A stretch of DNA of 64,000 bases from Mesorhizobium caraganae (GCF_016836705.1 NZ_JAFCGY010000009.1:1-64000); one strand, 5' to 3'. Shown: positions 26,286-35,820, counted from the stretch's first letter. Numbers and translations: made by a program. The notes: generated by a model not told the origin, from the sequence alone.

Positions 26286-26693
26286 CTAGTGGGAAGCGGC
26301 AAGCCGGGCCGAGCCCGCCAATGCCGCCAGGTGAGCAACCACGAACAGAAAGTGCGCCGCGGTTGTGACGTAGCCGACGACGAGCACGTCGGCGGCGATG
26401 AAGAACTGCCAGAAGGCGAGGTTTGCGGTCCCAAGCAGCAGGTGCACGGCAGCCAGGAAGGCATGCCATGTGCGGGAGTAGGCGATGCGCCAGAGCGTCA
26501 CGCCGATGATCAGGGCCAGGCCGTGCGCCTCGATGAAGCCGATGCCGGTGCCCGGCGCATTGCCAAGCAGGACGGCTTCGGCACCGGTGCCGAAGAACGA
26601 GCCGGCAATGTCGGTGGCGAGCCCGCCGACTGATGCCAGGATCAGAAAGCCGGCGTTGAAGCGCACGAGAATCTTTCCAAAGAAGGGGTCCAT
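26286..26693 (-). CDS. Small membrane protein of unknown function
   Basis: A 135-residue protein with four hydrophobic helices ('VRFNAGFLILASVGGL', 'GLALIIGVTLWRIAYS', 'LAAVHLLLGTANLAFW', 'HFLFVVAHLAALAG'). I do not recognise a named family with confidence. The ATG at 26693 has AAGGAAA upstream. It lies downstream of the RND pump gene on the same strand with a 74-base gap and could be the last gene of that operon. Confidence 0.65.
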   Translation of the reverse strand: MDPFFGKILVRFNAGFLILASVGGLATDIAGSFFGTGAEAVLLGNAPGTGIGFIEAHGLALIIGVTLWRIAYSRTWHAFLAAVHLLLGTANLAFWQFFIAADVLVVGYVTTAAHFLFVVAHLAALAGSARLAASH

Positions 26694-26767
26694 GGTCGAT
26701 TTCCTTTTGGTTGAGTGGGGTCGCCACGGCGGCGTTTCCGCCGTGGCTTGTCAGGATGCGTTGGGGT

Positions 26768-29700
26768 TCAGGCGGCAATGGCCTGTGGCTCGGCAGACAC
26801 CTCAATGGCTTCCGCCGCTTGCCGGGTTTGAGCCGGGGCCTTGATGCGGAACCAGGCGACGTAGAGCGTCGGCAGGAAGATCAGCGTCAGCGCGGTCGCC
26901 ACCATCAGGCCGCCCATCACCGCATAGGCCATCGGCCCCCAGAACACGGTCGGCGCGATCGGGATCATGCCGAGGATGGCGGCGGCCGCCGTGAGCAGGA
27001 TGGGCCGTAACCGGTGCGTGGTGGCGCTGATCACCGCCGCCCACGGCTCCTCGCCGGCGGCGATGTGCTGGTCGATCTGCGCGATCAGGATGACCGAGTT
27101 GCGGATCACCATGCCGATCAGCGACATCACGCCCAGGATCGCGACGAAGCCCATCGGGGCGCCCGACATCAGTAGCGCACCAGCGACGCCGATCAGGGCC
27201 AGCGGGGCGGTGAGCAGCACCAGCACCAGGCGCTGGAAGCTCATCAGCTGCACCATCAGCACCGTCGTCATGATGAACAGCATCAGCGGGAAGACCACGA
27301 AGATGCTGGCCTGCGCCTTGGCGCTATCCTCGATCACGCCGCCCTGTTCGACGCTGTAGCGCGCCGGCAGCTCCGCCTTGAAGGCAGCGATTGCGCCGCC
27401 AAGCTTCTTGGTGACGGAGGCGGCGTCGGTGCCCGGCACGATGTCGGCCTGGACCGTCACCGTCGGCAGCCGGCCGCGGCGCCAGATCAGCGGCGGCTCG
27501 GTCTGGTAGCTCAGAACAGCCACCTGATCGAGCGGCACGCGGCGGCCGCCGGAGGCGCTGATCGTCAGCGTGCGCAGCGTGTCGATATCGGCGCGTTCCG
27601 ACTGGACGGCGCGGGCGACGATGTCGACGAGATAGGTGTCGTCGCGCATCTGCGTGATCGTCGAGCCCGACAGCACCGCGTTGATGGTCTCCGACAGCTG
27701 CTGCGAAGAGATGCCCAGCGCCCGCGCCCGGTCCTGGTCGACTTCGACCTTGATGACCTTGGCCGGTTCATTCCAGTCGTAGTTGATGTTGCGCACGGCG
27801 GCATCGCTACCCAGCACCTGCGCAAACTGCTGCGCCAGGCTGCGTGTCTTGTCCGCATCCGGACCGCTGACGCGGAATTTTAGCGGCCAGCCGACCGGGG
27901 GGCCAAGCTCCAGCGGCGTGACGCGGGCCATCACATTGTCGAAGCCGTCGGACAGCTCCTTCTCCAGCCGGTCGATCACCGCCTGGCGCACGGCGTGGCC
28001 CTTGGTGACCACCACGGCCTGGGCAAAGAAATCGTTCGAAAGCTGGGCATCGAGCGGCAGATAGAAGCGCACCGCGCCCTGGCCGACATAGAAGCTCCAA
28101 TGGTCGATATCCGGATCGGCCGCGAGCAGCTTTTCGACACGCGCAACCACTTCATCCGTCGCCTTGATCGACGCCGTCTGCGGCAAAGTGAGGTCGACCA
28201 TGACTTCCGGCCGGTCGGACTTCGGGAAGAACTCGTGGCCAACAAAGCCCATCGCCACGACCGAGAGTGCGAACAGCCCAGCGGTTGCCGACAGCACCAG
28301 CCACTTCGCCCGCATCGCCGCTTCGAGCAGCGACTGGAAGCCGCGCGCAATGCGCGAAGGCTGGTGGCTGTCATGGCCCTTGAGGCGGTCTGGCAGCAGC
28401 GCCACGCCGGTGAGCGGCGTGAACAGCACCGCCACGATCCACGAGACGACCAGCGCGATAGCGACGACCGCAAACAGCGAGAAGCAGTATTCGCCGGCAC
28501 CACTCTTGGCGAAGCCGACCGGCACGAAGCCGGCGATCGTCACCAGCGTTCCCGTCAGCATCGGGAAGGCGGTCGAGGTGTAGGCATAGGTCGCGGCCGA
28601 AATCTTGTCGTAGCCTTCCTCCATGCGTGAGATCATCATCTCGACAGCGATCATGGCGTCGTCGACCAGCAGGCCGAGCGCGATGATCAGCGCGCCGAGC
28701 GAGATGCGCTGCAGCGAGATGCCGAAATAGGCCATGGTGACGAAAGTGATGGCGAGCACCAGCGGGATGGCGACGGCGACCACGATGCCTGGACGCCAGC
28801 CCAGCGCCAGGAACGAGACCGCGAGCACGATGGCGACGGCTTCGCCGAGGCTTTTGGTGAACTCGCCGACGGATTCCTCAACCACTTGCGACTGGTCGGC
28901 GACCAGGCCAAGTTCGACACCGAGCGGCAGCCCGGCCGACATCTCATGCATTTTCTCCTTGACGTTTTCGCCCAGCGCCAGCGCGTCGCCGCCGGCGGTC
29001 ATCGAGACCGCGATGCCAAGCGCTGGCTTGCCGTTGAAGCGGAACATCGGCTGCGGCGGATCCGAGTAGGCACGCTTGACCTCGGCGACGTCACCCAGCC
29101 GGAAATAGTGGCCATTGGCATAGAAGTTGATGGCCTTCAGGCTCTCCTCGGAGGTGAAGCTGCCCGACACCCGGATGGCAATGCGCTCGGGACCGGCGTC
29201 GACCGTTCCGCTCGGCGCCAGCGCGTTCTGCGCCTGCAGCGCCTGTGTCAGCGCGCCGACATCGAGGCCGAGGGCTGCAACTTTCTGCGTCGAGAATTCG
29301 AGATAGATCTTCTCGTCCTGCTGGCCGATCAGCTCGACCTTGGCGACGTCGGGCACGGTCAACAGACCAGCGCGCAGGCTGGTGCCGAGATCTTTCAGCT
29401 CGCGATGGCTGATGCCGTCGGCGGTGAGCGCATAGATCAGCGAATAGGTATCGCCGAACTCGTCATTGTAGAACGGACCCTGGACGCCGGACGGCATCAT
29501 CGGCTTGATGTCGTCGAGCTTCTTGCGCACCTGGTACCAGAGCGGCTGCACCTCGTCGGCGGCGACCGTGTCCTTCAGGTTGACGAAGACCACGGACTCG
29601 CCAGGCTTGGTGTAGCTCTTGACGTAATCGAGCTTGGGAAGCTCCTCGAGCTTCTTCTCGATGCGGTCGGTGATCTGCTTGACCGTGTCGCTGGTCGTGG

Positions 29701-29869
29701 CGCCGGGCCACATCGTCTTCACCACCATGGTCTTGATGGTGAAGGGCGGGTCTTCCTCGCGGCCGAGACCGCTATAGGCGAAGAGGCCGGCAAGGGCGGC
29801 TGCCACCATCAGATAGATGACGAAACTCTTGTGGCGCAGCGCCCATTCGGAAAGGTTGAAGCTGGTCAT
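26768..29869 (-). CDS. RND-family efflux permease (HAE1-like)
   Basis: A 1033-residue inner-membrane pump of standard RND length, with 12 transmembrane segments and two large periplasmic loops. Diagnostic blocks: 'GREEDPPFTIKTMVV' near the N terminus, the proton-relay pair in 'LLVDDAMIAVEMM', 'GHEFFPKSDRPEVMVDL' starting the second half, and 'FVAILGVMSLIGMVIRNSVI'. It exports toxic compounds using the proton gradient, with the adaptor encoded upstream (31554-32687). No outer-membrane channel gene is in the window. The FAD monooxygenase gene sits between adaptor and pump. The 113-base gap before it holds a hairpin. Confidence 0.93.
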   Translation of the reverse strand: MTSFNLSEWALRHKSFVIYLMVAAALAGLFAYSGLGREEDPPFTIKTMVVKTMWPGATTSDTVKQITDRIEKKLEELPKLDYVKSYTKPGESVVFVNLKDTVAADEVQPLWYQVRKKLDDIKPMMPSGVQGPFYNDEFGDTYSLIYALTADGISHRELKDLGTSLRAGLLTVPDVAKVELIGQQDEKIYLEFSTQKVAALGLDVGALTQALQAQNALAPSGTVDAGPERIAIRVSGSFTSEESLKAINFYANGHYFRLGDVAEVKRAYSDPPQPMFRFNGKPALGIAVSMTAGGDALALGENVKEKMHEMSAGLPLGVELGLVADQSQVVEESVGEFTKSLGEAVAIVLAVSFLALGWRPGIVVAVAIPLVLAITFVTMAYFGISLQRISLGALIIALGLLVDDAMIAVEMMISRMEEGYDKISAATYAYTSTAFPMLTGTLVTIAGFVPVGFAKSGAGEYCFSLFAVVAIALVVSWIVAVLFTPLTGVALLPDRLKGHDSHQPSRIARGFQSLLEAAMRAKWLVLSATAGLFALSVVAMGFVGHEFFPKSDRPEVMVDLTLPQTASIKATDEVVARVEKLLAADPDIDHWSFYVGQGAVRFYLPLDAQLSNDFFAQAVVVTKGHAVRQAVIDRLEKELSDGFDNVMARVTPLELGPPVGWPLKFRVSGPDADKTRSLAQQFAQVLGSDAAVRNINYDWNEPAKVIKVEVDQDRARALGISSQQLSETINAVLSGSTITQMRDDTYLVDIVARAVQSERADIDTLRTLTISASGGRRVPLDQVAVLSYQTEPPLIWRRGRLPTVTVQADIVPGTDAASVTKKLGGAIAAFKAELPARYSVEQGGVIEDSAKAQASIFVVFPLMLFIMTTVLMVQLMSFQRLVLVLLTAPLALIGVAGALLMSGAPMGFVAILGVMSLIGMVIRNSVILIAQIDQHIAAGEEPWAAVISATTHRLRPILLTAAAAILGMIPIAPTVFWGPMAYAVMGGLMVATALTLIFLPTLYVAWFRIKAPAQTRQAAEAIEVSAEPQAIAA

Positions 29870-29952
29870 GATGCAACTCCTGTGTCTAGGCGCGCGCTTT
29901 CCCGCGCGGCCGGGCTGCGCCGGCTGACGTTTCGGGTTTCGGATTTTTGGTC

Positions 29953-29977
29953 AGCGCCGGCCGTTTCGGCCGGCGCT
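29953..29977 (-). other. Intra-operon hairpin between monooxygenase and RND genes
   Basis: Perfect ten-base stem AGCGCCGGCC with GGCCGGCGCT, loop of five, starting five bases after the monooxygenase stop codon. No T-run follows on the minus strand, so it is more likely to stabilise or punctuate the operon mRNA than to end it. Confidence 0.6.
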
Positions 29978-29982
29978 AGCAA

Positions 29983-31557
29983 TTAGGCCAGGCTGTGCAT
30001 GGTGCCCGTGATACGATAGGGCGCGCGCTCGGCGAGCCTCGGCTTGATCGCCAGTCCGGCGAGATAGCGCTGGAAGGCCGCCGCCTCCTGGACGGGCGAG
30101 GCCAGCGCGACATGGCCGTCCGGTCTCACCAGATAGGCGCCGTCGCGCTGCAGGCCGGCGGCTTCCGCAATGTCCGACCAGGCGAAGACATGGACGGGAA
30201 TACCGGTCGAGGCGAGCATCGCCCGAAATTCCCCATTGGCCTCGCCATAGACATGCACCTGCCAGTCGAGCGAGCGCAGCGGTTCGAAATTGTCGCCGTT
30301 CGCCGCCGGGACATAAGGCAGGCGGTCGCCGCCCTCGATCGTGCCGGCCTTGCCGCTGCTGATCGCGCTTTCGCGGTATTGAATGCGGGTCTGTGAAATC
30401 AGTCCGAAAAACCTGCGCGACCCCAATGTCGTCCCGAGGCCCAAGCGCAGGATCTTCGGCATCAGATAGCGGCGGAACAGGCCGACCAGCCGCGAGCCGC
30501 TGGTGGCGACCCGAAACGCCTGGTCGGTGCTGTGGATCAGCTTGCGGGCAAAGGCAATGCGCTCCGGCTCGTAGCTGTTGAGCAGGCGCTGATCGGCGCG
30601 GCCCTGCACCACGGCGGCGAGCTTCCAGGCGAGGTTGACCGCGTCGCCCATGCCGGTGTTCATGCCCTGGCCGCCGGCCGGGCTGTGGATGTGGCCGGCA
30701 TCGCCGGCGAGGAAGACGCGGCCGACGCGGAAGCGGTCGGCGACGCGGTGATGGACGCGGTAGGTCGAGAACCAGTTGACCTTGGCGATCGTCACGCCGG
30801 TATCGCGCTCGATATCGGCGCGGATCGCCTCGAAGGTGATCGTCTCCTCGGCCTCATGCGCCTTCGGCACGATGCCAATCAGGCGCAGCGAGCCCGACTG
30901 CCGCACCGGCATGACGATCGCAAAGCCATAGGCGCTGATGACGGTGTCCATGCCGTTGCGGGTGACGTCGCCGCGCCCATCGACATCGGCGACGTAGAAG
31001 GCCTGTTCGTAAGTGCCGCCGGGAAAGCCGATGCCGAGCCCGTGGCGCACCGCGCTGCGGGCGCCGTCACAGCCCGCGAGATAGGCCGCGCTGACGATCT
31101 CGTCCGTGCCGTTCTTGCGCAAGGTGGCGATGACCGAATTGCCCTTGTCTTCGAAGGCGACAAGCTCGGTGTCGCGCTCGACCTGGACGCCGGCGCGCTC
31201 CAGATGCACGATCAGGATGCGCTCGTGGATGTCCTGCGGCAGCGCGAAGGCGAACGGGTAAGGGCTGATGCCGCGGCCGAAATCGGCCAGCGGCAATTTT
31301 GCGGCAACGCCGGCTGGCGTGTGCACGGTAAGCTGTTCGATCTTCACGCCTGCGGCGATCATGTCATCGACGATGCCGATCTGGCGATGGAATTCCAGCG
31401 TGCGGGCCTGGACGGCGAGCGCGCGCGAGGTCTCGCCGGGGCCGGCATCCTTGTCGAAGAGGCGGACCGGAATGCCGAGACGGGTAAGCCAAAGCGCAAG
31501 CGTCAGGCCGGTGGGGCCGGCGCCGGCAATGAGGACCTTTGTTTGAGCCGTGCTCAT
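29983..31557 (-). CDS. FAD-dependent aromatic-ring monooxygenase
   Basis: A 524-residue class A flavin monooxygenase (PHBH/pentachlorophenol-hydroxylase-like). All three motifs are present: GxGxxG at residues 12-17 ('LIAGAGPTGLTLAL'), DG in 'LAGCDGARSAVRHGLG', and GD in 'VFLAGDAGHIHSPAGGQGMN'. It uses NAD(P)H and O2 to hydroxylate an aromatic or polyketide-like compound. The ATG overlaps the stop of the adaptor gene (ATGA) and the RND pump follows, so oxidation and efflux of the same compound is a reasonable inference. The substrate is unknown. Confidence 0.9.
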   Translation of the reverse strand: MSTAQTKVLIAGAGPTGLTLALWLTRLGIPVRLFDKDAGPGETSRALAVQARTLEFHRQIGIVDDMIAAGVKIEQLTVHTPAGVAAKLPLADFGRGISPYPFAFALPQDIHERILIVHLERAGVQVERDTELVAFEDKGNSVIATLRKNGTDEIVSAAYLAGCDGARSAVRHGLGIGFPGGTYEQAFYVADVDGRGDVTRNGMDTVISAYGFAIVMPVRQSGSLRLIGIVPKAHEAEETITFEAIRADIERDTGVTIAKVNWFSTYRVHHRVADRFRVGRVFLAGDAGHIHSPAGGQGMNTGMGDAVNLAWKLAAVVQGRADQRLLNSYEPERIAFARKLIHSTDQAFRVATSGSRLVGLFRRYLMPKILRLGLGTTLGSRRFFGLISQTRIQYRESAISSGKAGTIEGGDRLPYVPAANGDNFEPLRSLDWQVHVYGEANGEFRAMLASTGIPVHVFAWSDIAEAAGLQRDGAYLVRPDGHVALASPVQEAAAFQRYLAGLAIKPRLAERAPYRITGTMHSLA

Positions 31558-32687
31558 TTTGCTTCTCCCTGGAGAGTGCGGACTTTCTCATGCTCGCGCA
31601 AGCGGTTGACGCCGGCGGTGACGACGATGTCGCCTTCGGAAAGGCCGTCGCTGACGACGACGCGGTCGGTCTCGTAGCGGGCGATGACGACGCTCTTCAG
31701 CTCGACGGCCGATGAGGCGCTCACGACCCACACCGCCGGCTCGCCATCCTTGTCGAACAGCGCGCTTCCCGGCAGCACCACGACCGGCGCACCGGCCTCG
31801 TTTACGCGGCCGGCAACGCTGGAGCCGAAGCGCATTTCATCAGGTGGATTTTGCAGCGCGACCTTGACTTGAAAAGTGCGGGTCGCGGCATCGGCCACCG
31901 GCGATATTTCGCGCACGATGCCGGTGGTCGAAATCGCCGGTTTGCTGAGCAGCGAGACTGTGATCTCCGGCGGCTGTCCGGACCTGTGTTCATCGGAGAA
32001 CACCGCCTCAGCGATCGAGAACACGGCGTCGCGAGCCTGCGGATCGGCAATGCGCGCCAGCATCTGTCCGACATTGACGAGCTGGCCTTCCTCGGCGCCG
32101 GTCGCCGTCACCACGCCGTCGAAATCGGCATGCAGTTCGGTATAGGCGAGCTGATCCTTGGCCATCTCGTAGCCGATCCTGGCAGAGTCCAGCTTGGCCT
32201 GCGCCGAGCGCAAGTTCTTCAAGGTCGCATCGTAATTGGCGCGCGTCGCATAGCCTTTGCGCAGCAGCGCGCCGATACGGCTCTCGCCGGCGCTGGCCTC
32301 GACCAGCACCGCCTGTGCGGCCGCGACATCGGCCTCGGCGCTGCGCAGCCGGTTGCGGCAATCCTGGTCGTCGATACGGGCGAGGATGTCACCCTTGCGG
32401 ACGCTCTGGCCGACCGACACAAAGCGCTTCACCAGCTTGCCGGAGATGCGAAAGCCGAGATCGCTTTCGCGACGCGGGCGGATCTCGCCGATGGCGATGC
32501 GGCTGTCGGCCTGTGGCGCCGGCTTGACCCTCACGGCCTTGACCAGCTTCGCTTCGGGCGCCTCCGGCTTTGCGTTGGCGGCCTCGCCCTGGGCGGCGTG
32601 CCAGGTGACGGCGCCAGCGCAGGCCAGGGCCGCGACCGATACGCCAAGGAGGCCACGCTTCAATCTGTTACGAGGTACGGCAGTCAT
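31554..32687 (-). CDS. RND efflux periplasmic adaptor (membrane fusion protein)
   Basis: A 377-residue HlyD/AcrA-like adaptor. It has an N-terminal membrane anchor or signal ('GLLGVSVAALACAGAVTW'), a barrel-sandwich hybrid domain ('SDLGFRISGKLVKRFVSVGQ', 'VLARIDDQDCRN' as 'DILARIDD'), a coiled coil, and 'DGVVTATGAEEGQLVNVGQM'. It links the RND pump to an outer-membrane channel. The ATG has AGGAGA seven bases upstream. First gene of the adaptor-monooxygenase-pump operon; it overlaps the next gene by four bases. Confidence 0.92.
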   Translation of the reverse strand: MTAVPRNRLKRGLLGVSVAALACAGAVTWHAAQGEAANAKPEAPEAKLVKAVRVKPAPQADSRIAIGEIRPRRESDLGFRISGKLVKRFVSVGQSVRKGDILARIDDQDCRNRLRSAEADVAAAQAVLVEASAGESRIGALLRKGYATRANYDATLKNLRSAQAKLDSARIGYEMAKDQLAYTELHADFDGVVTATGAEEGQLVNVGQMLARIADPQARDAVFSIAEAVFSDEHRSGQPPEITVSLLSKPAISTTGIVREISPVADAATRTFQVKVALQNPPDEMRFGSSVAGRVNEAGAPVVVLPGSALFDKDGEPAVWVVSASSAVELKSVVIARYETDRVVVSDGLSEGDIVVTAGVNRLREHEKVRTLQGEAK

Positions 32688-33050
32688 TTCGTCTCCTGTC
32701 CATGTTGCAGCCAGCGCCAGGACGGCGCGGCAGCCGGCAATGATCCTGGCTGGAGAAGGGGCGCGTCCTGCCTGAAAACGTTCGGTCGGTCGGCTCGTTT
32801 CACCAGCACGTTCTCAATCGGTTTTTTGGTCGCCGAAATCCCGATCGGTTTCTGAAAATTTTCTGATGTTTAAGCGAAAAGCAGTTCGCTTCATTCCGGG
32901 GCAGTATTTGCCAACTCAGCGCTGTTTCGCACGTCGGACGTTTAGCTCAGCTTTGCCGCTGCCTGAAAGGCGAGCCAGGCGGCAGCCCGTCGGCTCGATT
33001 GCTTTCCAAGGTTCATTTCCGTTGTCCTTCTTGTCGTGCCCGGCGCTGTT
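32688..33050. other. Intergenic region upstream of the efflux operon
   Basis: No gene is supported in these 363 bases. The part nearest the adaptor gene carries two AACCGAT-type direct repeats (about 32816-32822 and 32842-32850 on the minus strand) and a perfect ten-base palindrome GAAAATTTTC (32854-32863), which might be regulator sites. No divergent regulator is present here, so control of the operon must come from elsewhere. Confidence 0.35.
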
Positions 33051-33953
33051 TCAGGCGGACCGAGTAAGGGTCCGTGCGCCGCAGGTGCGGGGATTGAGGT
33101 CGGATGTCTGGAGCGACCGAGGCCGGTGTTCGCCGGCGGGCGCCGGTGCTGCGGTCTGGTCGTCGCGACCGGTCTGAGCTTGCGCCGGCGTCGCGAGCGG
33201 CCCGAGATCGGCGCCAAGCTGGGCAATGCCCTGGATCAGGCAGGTGGCGGCGGTGGCAACGATCAGCCAACGGCTCCAACGCATGAAATGCGTGTCGCTG
33301 ATGGCATCGAGGGCGCGCCGAGAGAGCTGCGTTCCGATGGCCGCCAGCGTGATCGCCAGGGCCACCGCCGTGGGCGCCAGGACGTCGGTTCCGGCCACGA
33401 GCAGTTGACCGAAATAGACGACCTTGAGGAAGTGCCCGAGCGCCTGGATGGCTGCCTTGGTCGCCACTGTCTGTCGCCGGTCGAGACCCGAGCGGACGAA
33501 GAAGACGTCGAGGACCGGCCCGGAAACCCCGGCGGTGAGCTGCAGCGCTGTGCAGAGGAAGCCGCAGCAGACACCGTGGACGCTCTTGCGGATGTCGGGC
33601 GCAATGGTGCGCGGCACGCAGAGCCCCGCAAAGGAGAGCAGCGCCAGCGTGATCAGCGCGCCCGGCTTGCTCGGCACCAGTTCGACTGCCGCAAGCAGCA
33701 GCGCGGCAGTGAGCGCGCCTCCGGCATAGCAGGCTGCGATGCGCCACCGGATCGCGCTCCACCAGAGCCATGCCCGCCAGCTGTTGGCGGTGAGCTGGGT
33801 GATGCCGTGCAACACCATCGCCACCGTCAATGGCATGATCGCCATCAGCACCGCGATGAGGATCATGCCGCCGGCCATGCCGAAGATGCCAGAAATGAAC
33901 GATGTTGCGAGCACGGCGGCGGCAAGCTCGGCGGCAAAGATGAGGGTGATCAT
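33051..33953 (-). CDS. TauE/SafE (TSUP) family permease
   Basis: A 300-residue inner-membrane protein with seven to eight hydrophobic helices. The start 'AAVLATSFISGIFGMAGGMIL' and the mid-protein repeat 'GFLCTALQLTAGVSGPVLDV' are the two half-repeats typical of TauE/SafE, which transport sulfite, sulfonates or similar anions. The last 55 residues are a polar, probably cytoplasmic or disordered tail, longer than usual. The ATG has GAGG upstream. It is downstream of a DUF1127 gene on the same strand, and both are divergent from the MocR regulator. Confidence 0.85.
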   Translation of the reverse strand: MITLIFAAELAAAVLATSFISGIFGMAGGMILIAVLMAIMPLTVAMVLHGITQLTANSWRAWLWWSAIRWRIAACYAGGALTAALLLAAVELVPSKPGALITLALLSFAGLCVPRTIAPDIRKSVHGVCCGFLCTALQLTAGVSGPVLDVFFVRSGLDRRQTVATKAAIQALGHFLKVVYFGQLLVAGTDVLAPTAVALAITLAAIGTQLSRRALDAISDTHFMRWSRWLIVATAATCLIQGIAQLGADLGPLATPAQAQTGRDDQTAAPAPAGEHRPRSLQTSDLNPRTCGARTLTRSA

Positions 33954-33995
33954 GGCGACCTCGCAGGGTCCTCAAGCGGTTTGGAATTGGTCTGA

Positions 33996-34202
33996 CTAGC
34001 GGCCCTCGCGCACGGCGAGGGCGATCTCGCTGCGCACCAGGCCCATGTCGGTCAGCATGTGATCGTCGAGTTCCCGAAGCGCGCGCATTGCCTTGCGCGC
34101 TCGCATCTCGTGACGAATTGCTCCGAGGCTGCACCCTATCGACTGCGCGAGCCGGTGCAGCGGAGCGTGCCTTGCGGTGGTGGTCCGAACGATCTGGGTC
34201 AT
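33996..34202 (-). CDS. DUF1127 small protein
   Basis: A 68-residue Arg-rich protein with the DUF1127 (YjiS-like) C-terminal pattern 'ALRELDDHMLTDMGLVRSEI'. DUF1127 proteins of alphaproteobacteria bind RNA or affect phosphate and carbon metabolism in the few studied cases; here the role is unknown. AAAGGA precedes the ATG. It is the first gene of the DUF1127-TauE/SafE unit that faces the MocR gene. Confidence 0.88.
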   Translation of the reverse strand: MTQIVRTTTARHAPLHRLAQSIGCSLGAIRHEMRARKAMRALRELDDHMLTDMGLVRSEIALAVREGR

Positions 34203-34343
34203 GTCCTTTCTCCTTTGGTATCGGCGCCGCCATCAGAACGAGCGCGGGGGTTGCGCGTGCCGCTGGCACGACGCCCATTGGCCGCCGCCGCGGCCGGTTC
34301 ATCAAGGGGTTTTGCACTGCATCTGGCTTCGAGTTATCTCGAC

Positions 34344-34425
34344 CTCGGTGCAATGTTTGTATTGCGACTATGGAAATCGCATGCTAATTGTCTCGGTGCA
34401 ATAGAAACATTGCTCTCGGTGCAAT
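34344..34425. promoter_or_regulatory. Triple operator for the MocR regulator
   Basis: The eleven-base word CTCGGTGCAAT occurs at 34344-34354, 34392-34402 and 34415-34425. The first two are each completed by a six-base spacer and ATTGC, giving two GCAAT-N6-ATTGC palindromes (34350-34365 and 34398-34413). The third word ends one base before the MocR start codon, covering its ribosome-binding region. Direct repeats of this kind are characteristic of MocR/PdxR binding sites. Confidence 0.75.
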
Positions 34426-34426
34426 T

Positions 34427-35770
34427 ATGTCGGTAAACGAATATCTGAAGCTTGCGGACGGCGTCGCCCTGGACATTGCGGAAGGCCGTCTGAAAGCGGG
34501 CGAGCGGCTGCCACCGCAGCGCAGCTTCGCCTATCAGCGCGGCATCGCCGCATCGACCGCGAGCCGCGTTTATACCGAGTTGCTGAAGCGCGGCCTCGTC
34601 GTCGGAGAGGTTGGTCGCGGTACCTACGTCTCGGGGCAATCGCGCCGCGGCGCCGCGGCGACCACTGATCCTGGCGAGGCCCGTGTCGACCTGGAGTTCA
34701 ATTTCCCCATCCTGCCGGGGCAATCGCAGCTGATGGCGAAGAGCCTCGCCGGACTTTCCGATGCCGACACCTTGCAGATGGCACTGAGGCCGGCGACCAG
34801 CGGCGGCACGCCGGCGGCGCGTGAGCTCAGTGCCCGTTTCCTCACGCGAGGCGGCTGGTCGCCGCGCGCCGATGGGCTCGCCTTCACCGGCGGCGGTCGC
34901 CAGGCAATTGCCACGGCGATCGCCACCCTGGTTCCGACCGGCGCGCGCTGCGGCGTCGAGGCGGTGACCTATCCGCTGGTCAAAGGCATTGCGGCGCGGC
35001 TCGGCGTCATCTTGGTGCCGCTGGCCATGGATGAGCACGGGGTGCGCCCAGATGCCGTCGAGAAGGCGGATCGCGAGGCGCGGCTGTCGGCGCTTTACGT
35101 GCAGCCGGTCCTGCACAACCCGCTCGGCGTCACCATGCCAGCCAGCCGGCGGGAAGAGCTGGCCCGCCTCGCCGAGACCCTGGACCTCGTCATAATCGAG
35201 GATGCGATCTACGGGTTCCTCGCCGACGAGGCGCCACTGGCGGCGCTGGCGCCGGACCATGGCGTGGTGCTGGACAGCCTGTCGAAGCGCGTCGCGCCGG
35301 GGCTGACGCTGGGCTTCGTCAGCGCGCCGCCGCGACTCAGGGAAAGCGTCATGGCTTCGATCCGCTCGGGCGGCTGGGGCGCCGGTGGTTTCGCCTTCAA
35401 CGCCGCGCAGCGGCTGATCGCCGATGGCGTTGTCAGCGAGCTGGTCGCAGCCAAGCGCGAGGATGCCAAGCGCCGCCAGCGTCTCGCCGCCGACTGCCTC
35501 TCAGGCTTCGAGGTGCACGCCGACCCGCGCGCCTATCATCTGTGGCTCAGCCTGCCGGAACACTGGCGATCACAGGCCTTCGTCGCCGTCGCCGCGCGCC
35601 GCGGCATCGCGATCACACCGTCCAGTGCCTTCGCCGTGACTCCGGGACATGCACCGAACGCCGTGCGGCTGGCGCTTGCCGCGCCGCCGATCGAGCGGCT
35701 CGAGGAGGCCCTGCGCACGCTGGCCGGCATACTGCATGCGAGCGAGCAGGATTTTGCTTTCGTGGAGTAG
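34427..35770 (+). CDS. MocR-family regulator (GntR domain fused to aminotransferase domain)
   Basis: A 447-residue protein. Residues 1-70 are a GntR winged helix ('RLPPQRSFAYQRGIAASTASR', 'GLVVGEVGRGTYVSG'); the rest is a fold-type I aminotransferase domain, with the PLP-binding lysine in 'VVLDSLSKRVAPGLTLGF'. MocR proteins sense PLP or amino acids and bind direct-repeat sites. The ATG at 34427 is chosen because the GntR domain follows at once. It faces the DUF1127-TauE/SafE genes across three copies of its likely operator. Confidence 0.92.
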   Translation: MSVNEYLKLADGVALDIAEGRLKAGERLPPQRSFAYQRGIAASTASRVYTELLKRGLVVGEVGRGTYVSGQSRRGAAATTDPGEARVDLEFNFPILPGQSQLMAKSLAGLSDADTLQMALRPATSGGTPAARELSARFLTRGGWSPRADGLAFTGGGRQAIATAIATLVPTGARCGVEAVTYPLVKGIAARLGVILVPLAMDEHGVRPDAVEKADREARLSALYVQPVLHNPLGVTMPASRREELARLAETLDLVIIEDAIYGFLADEAPLAALAPDHGVVLDSLSKRVAPGLTLGFVSAPPRLRESVMASIRSGGWGAGGFAFNAAQRLIADGVVSELVAAKREDAKRRQRLAADCLSGFEVHADPRAYHLWLSLPEHWRSQAFVAVAARRGIAITPSSAFAVTPGHAPNAVRLALAAPPIERLEEALRTLAGILHASEQDFAFVE

Positions 35771-35820
35771 GTACGGGGCGGCTCGCGCTGGCGCCTGGGA
35801 TCAGATGGCGAAGCCGCTGC

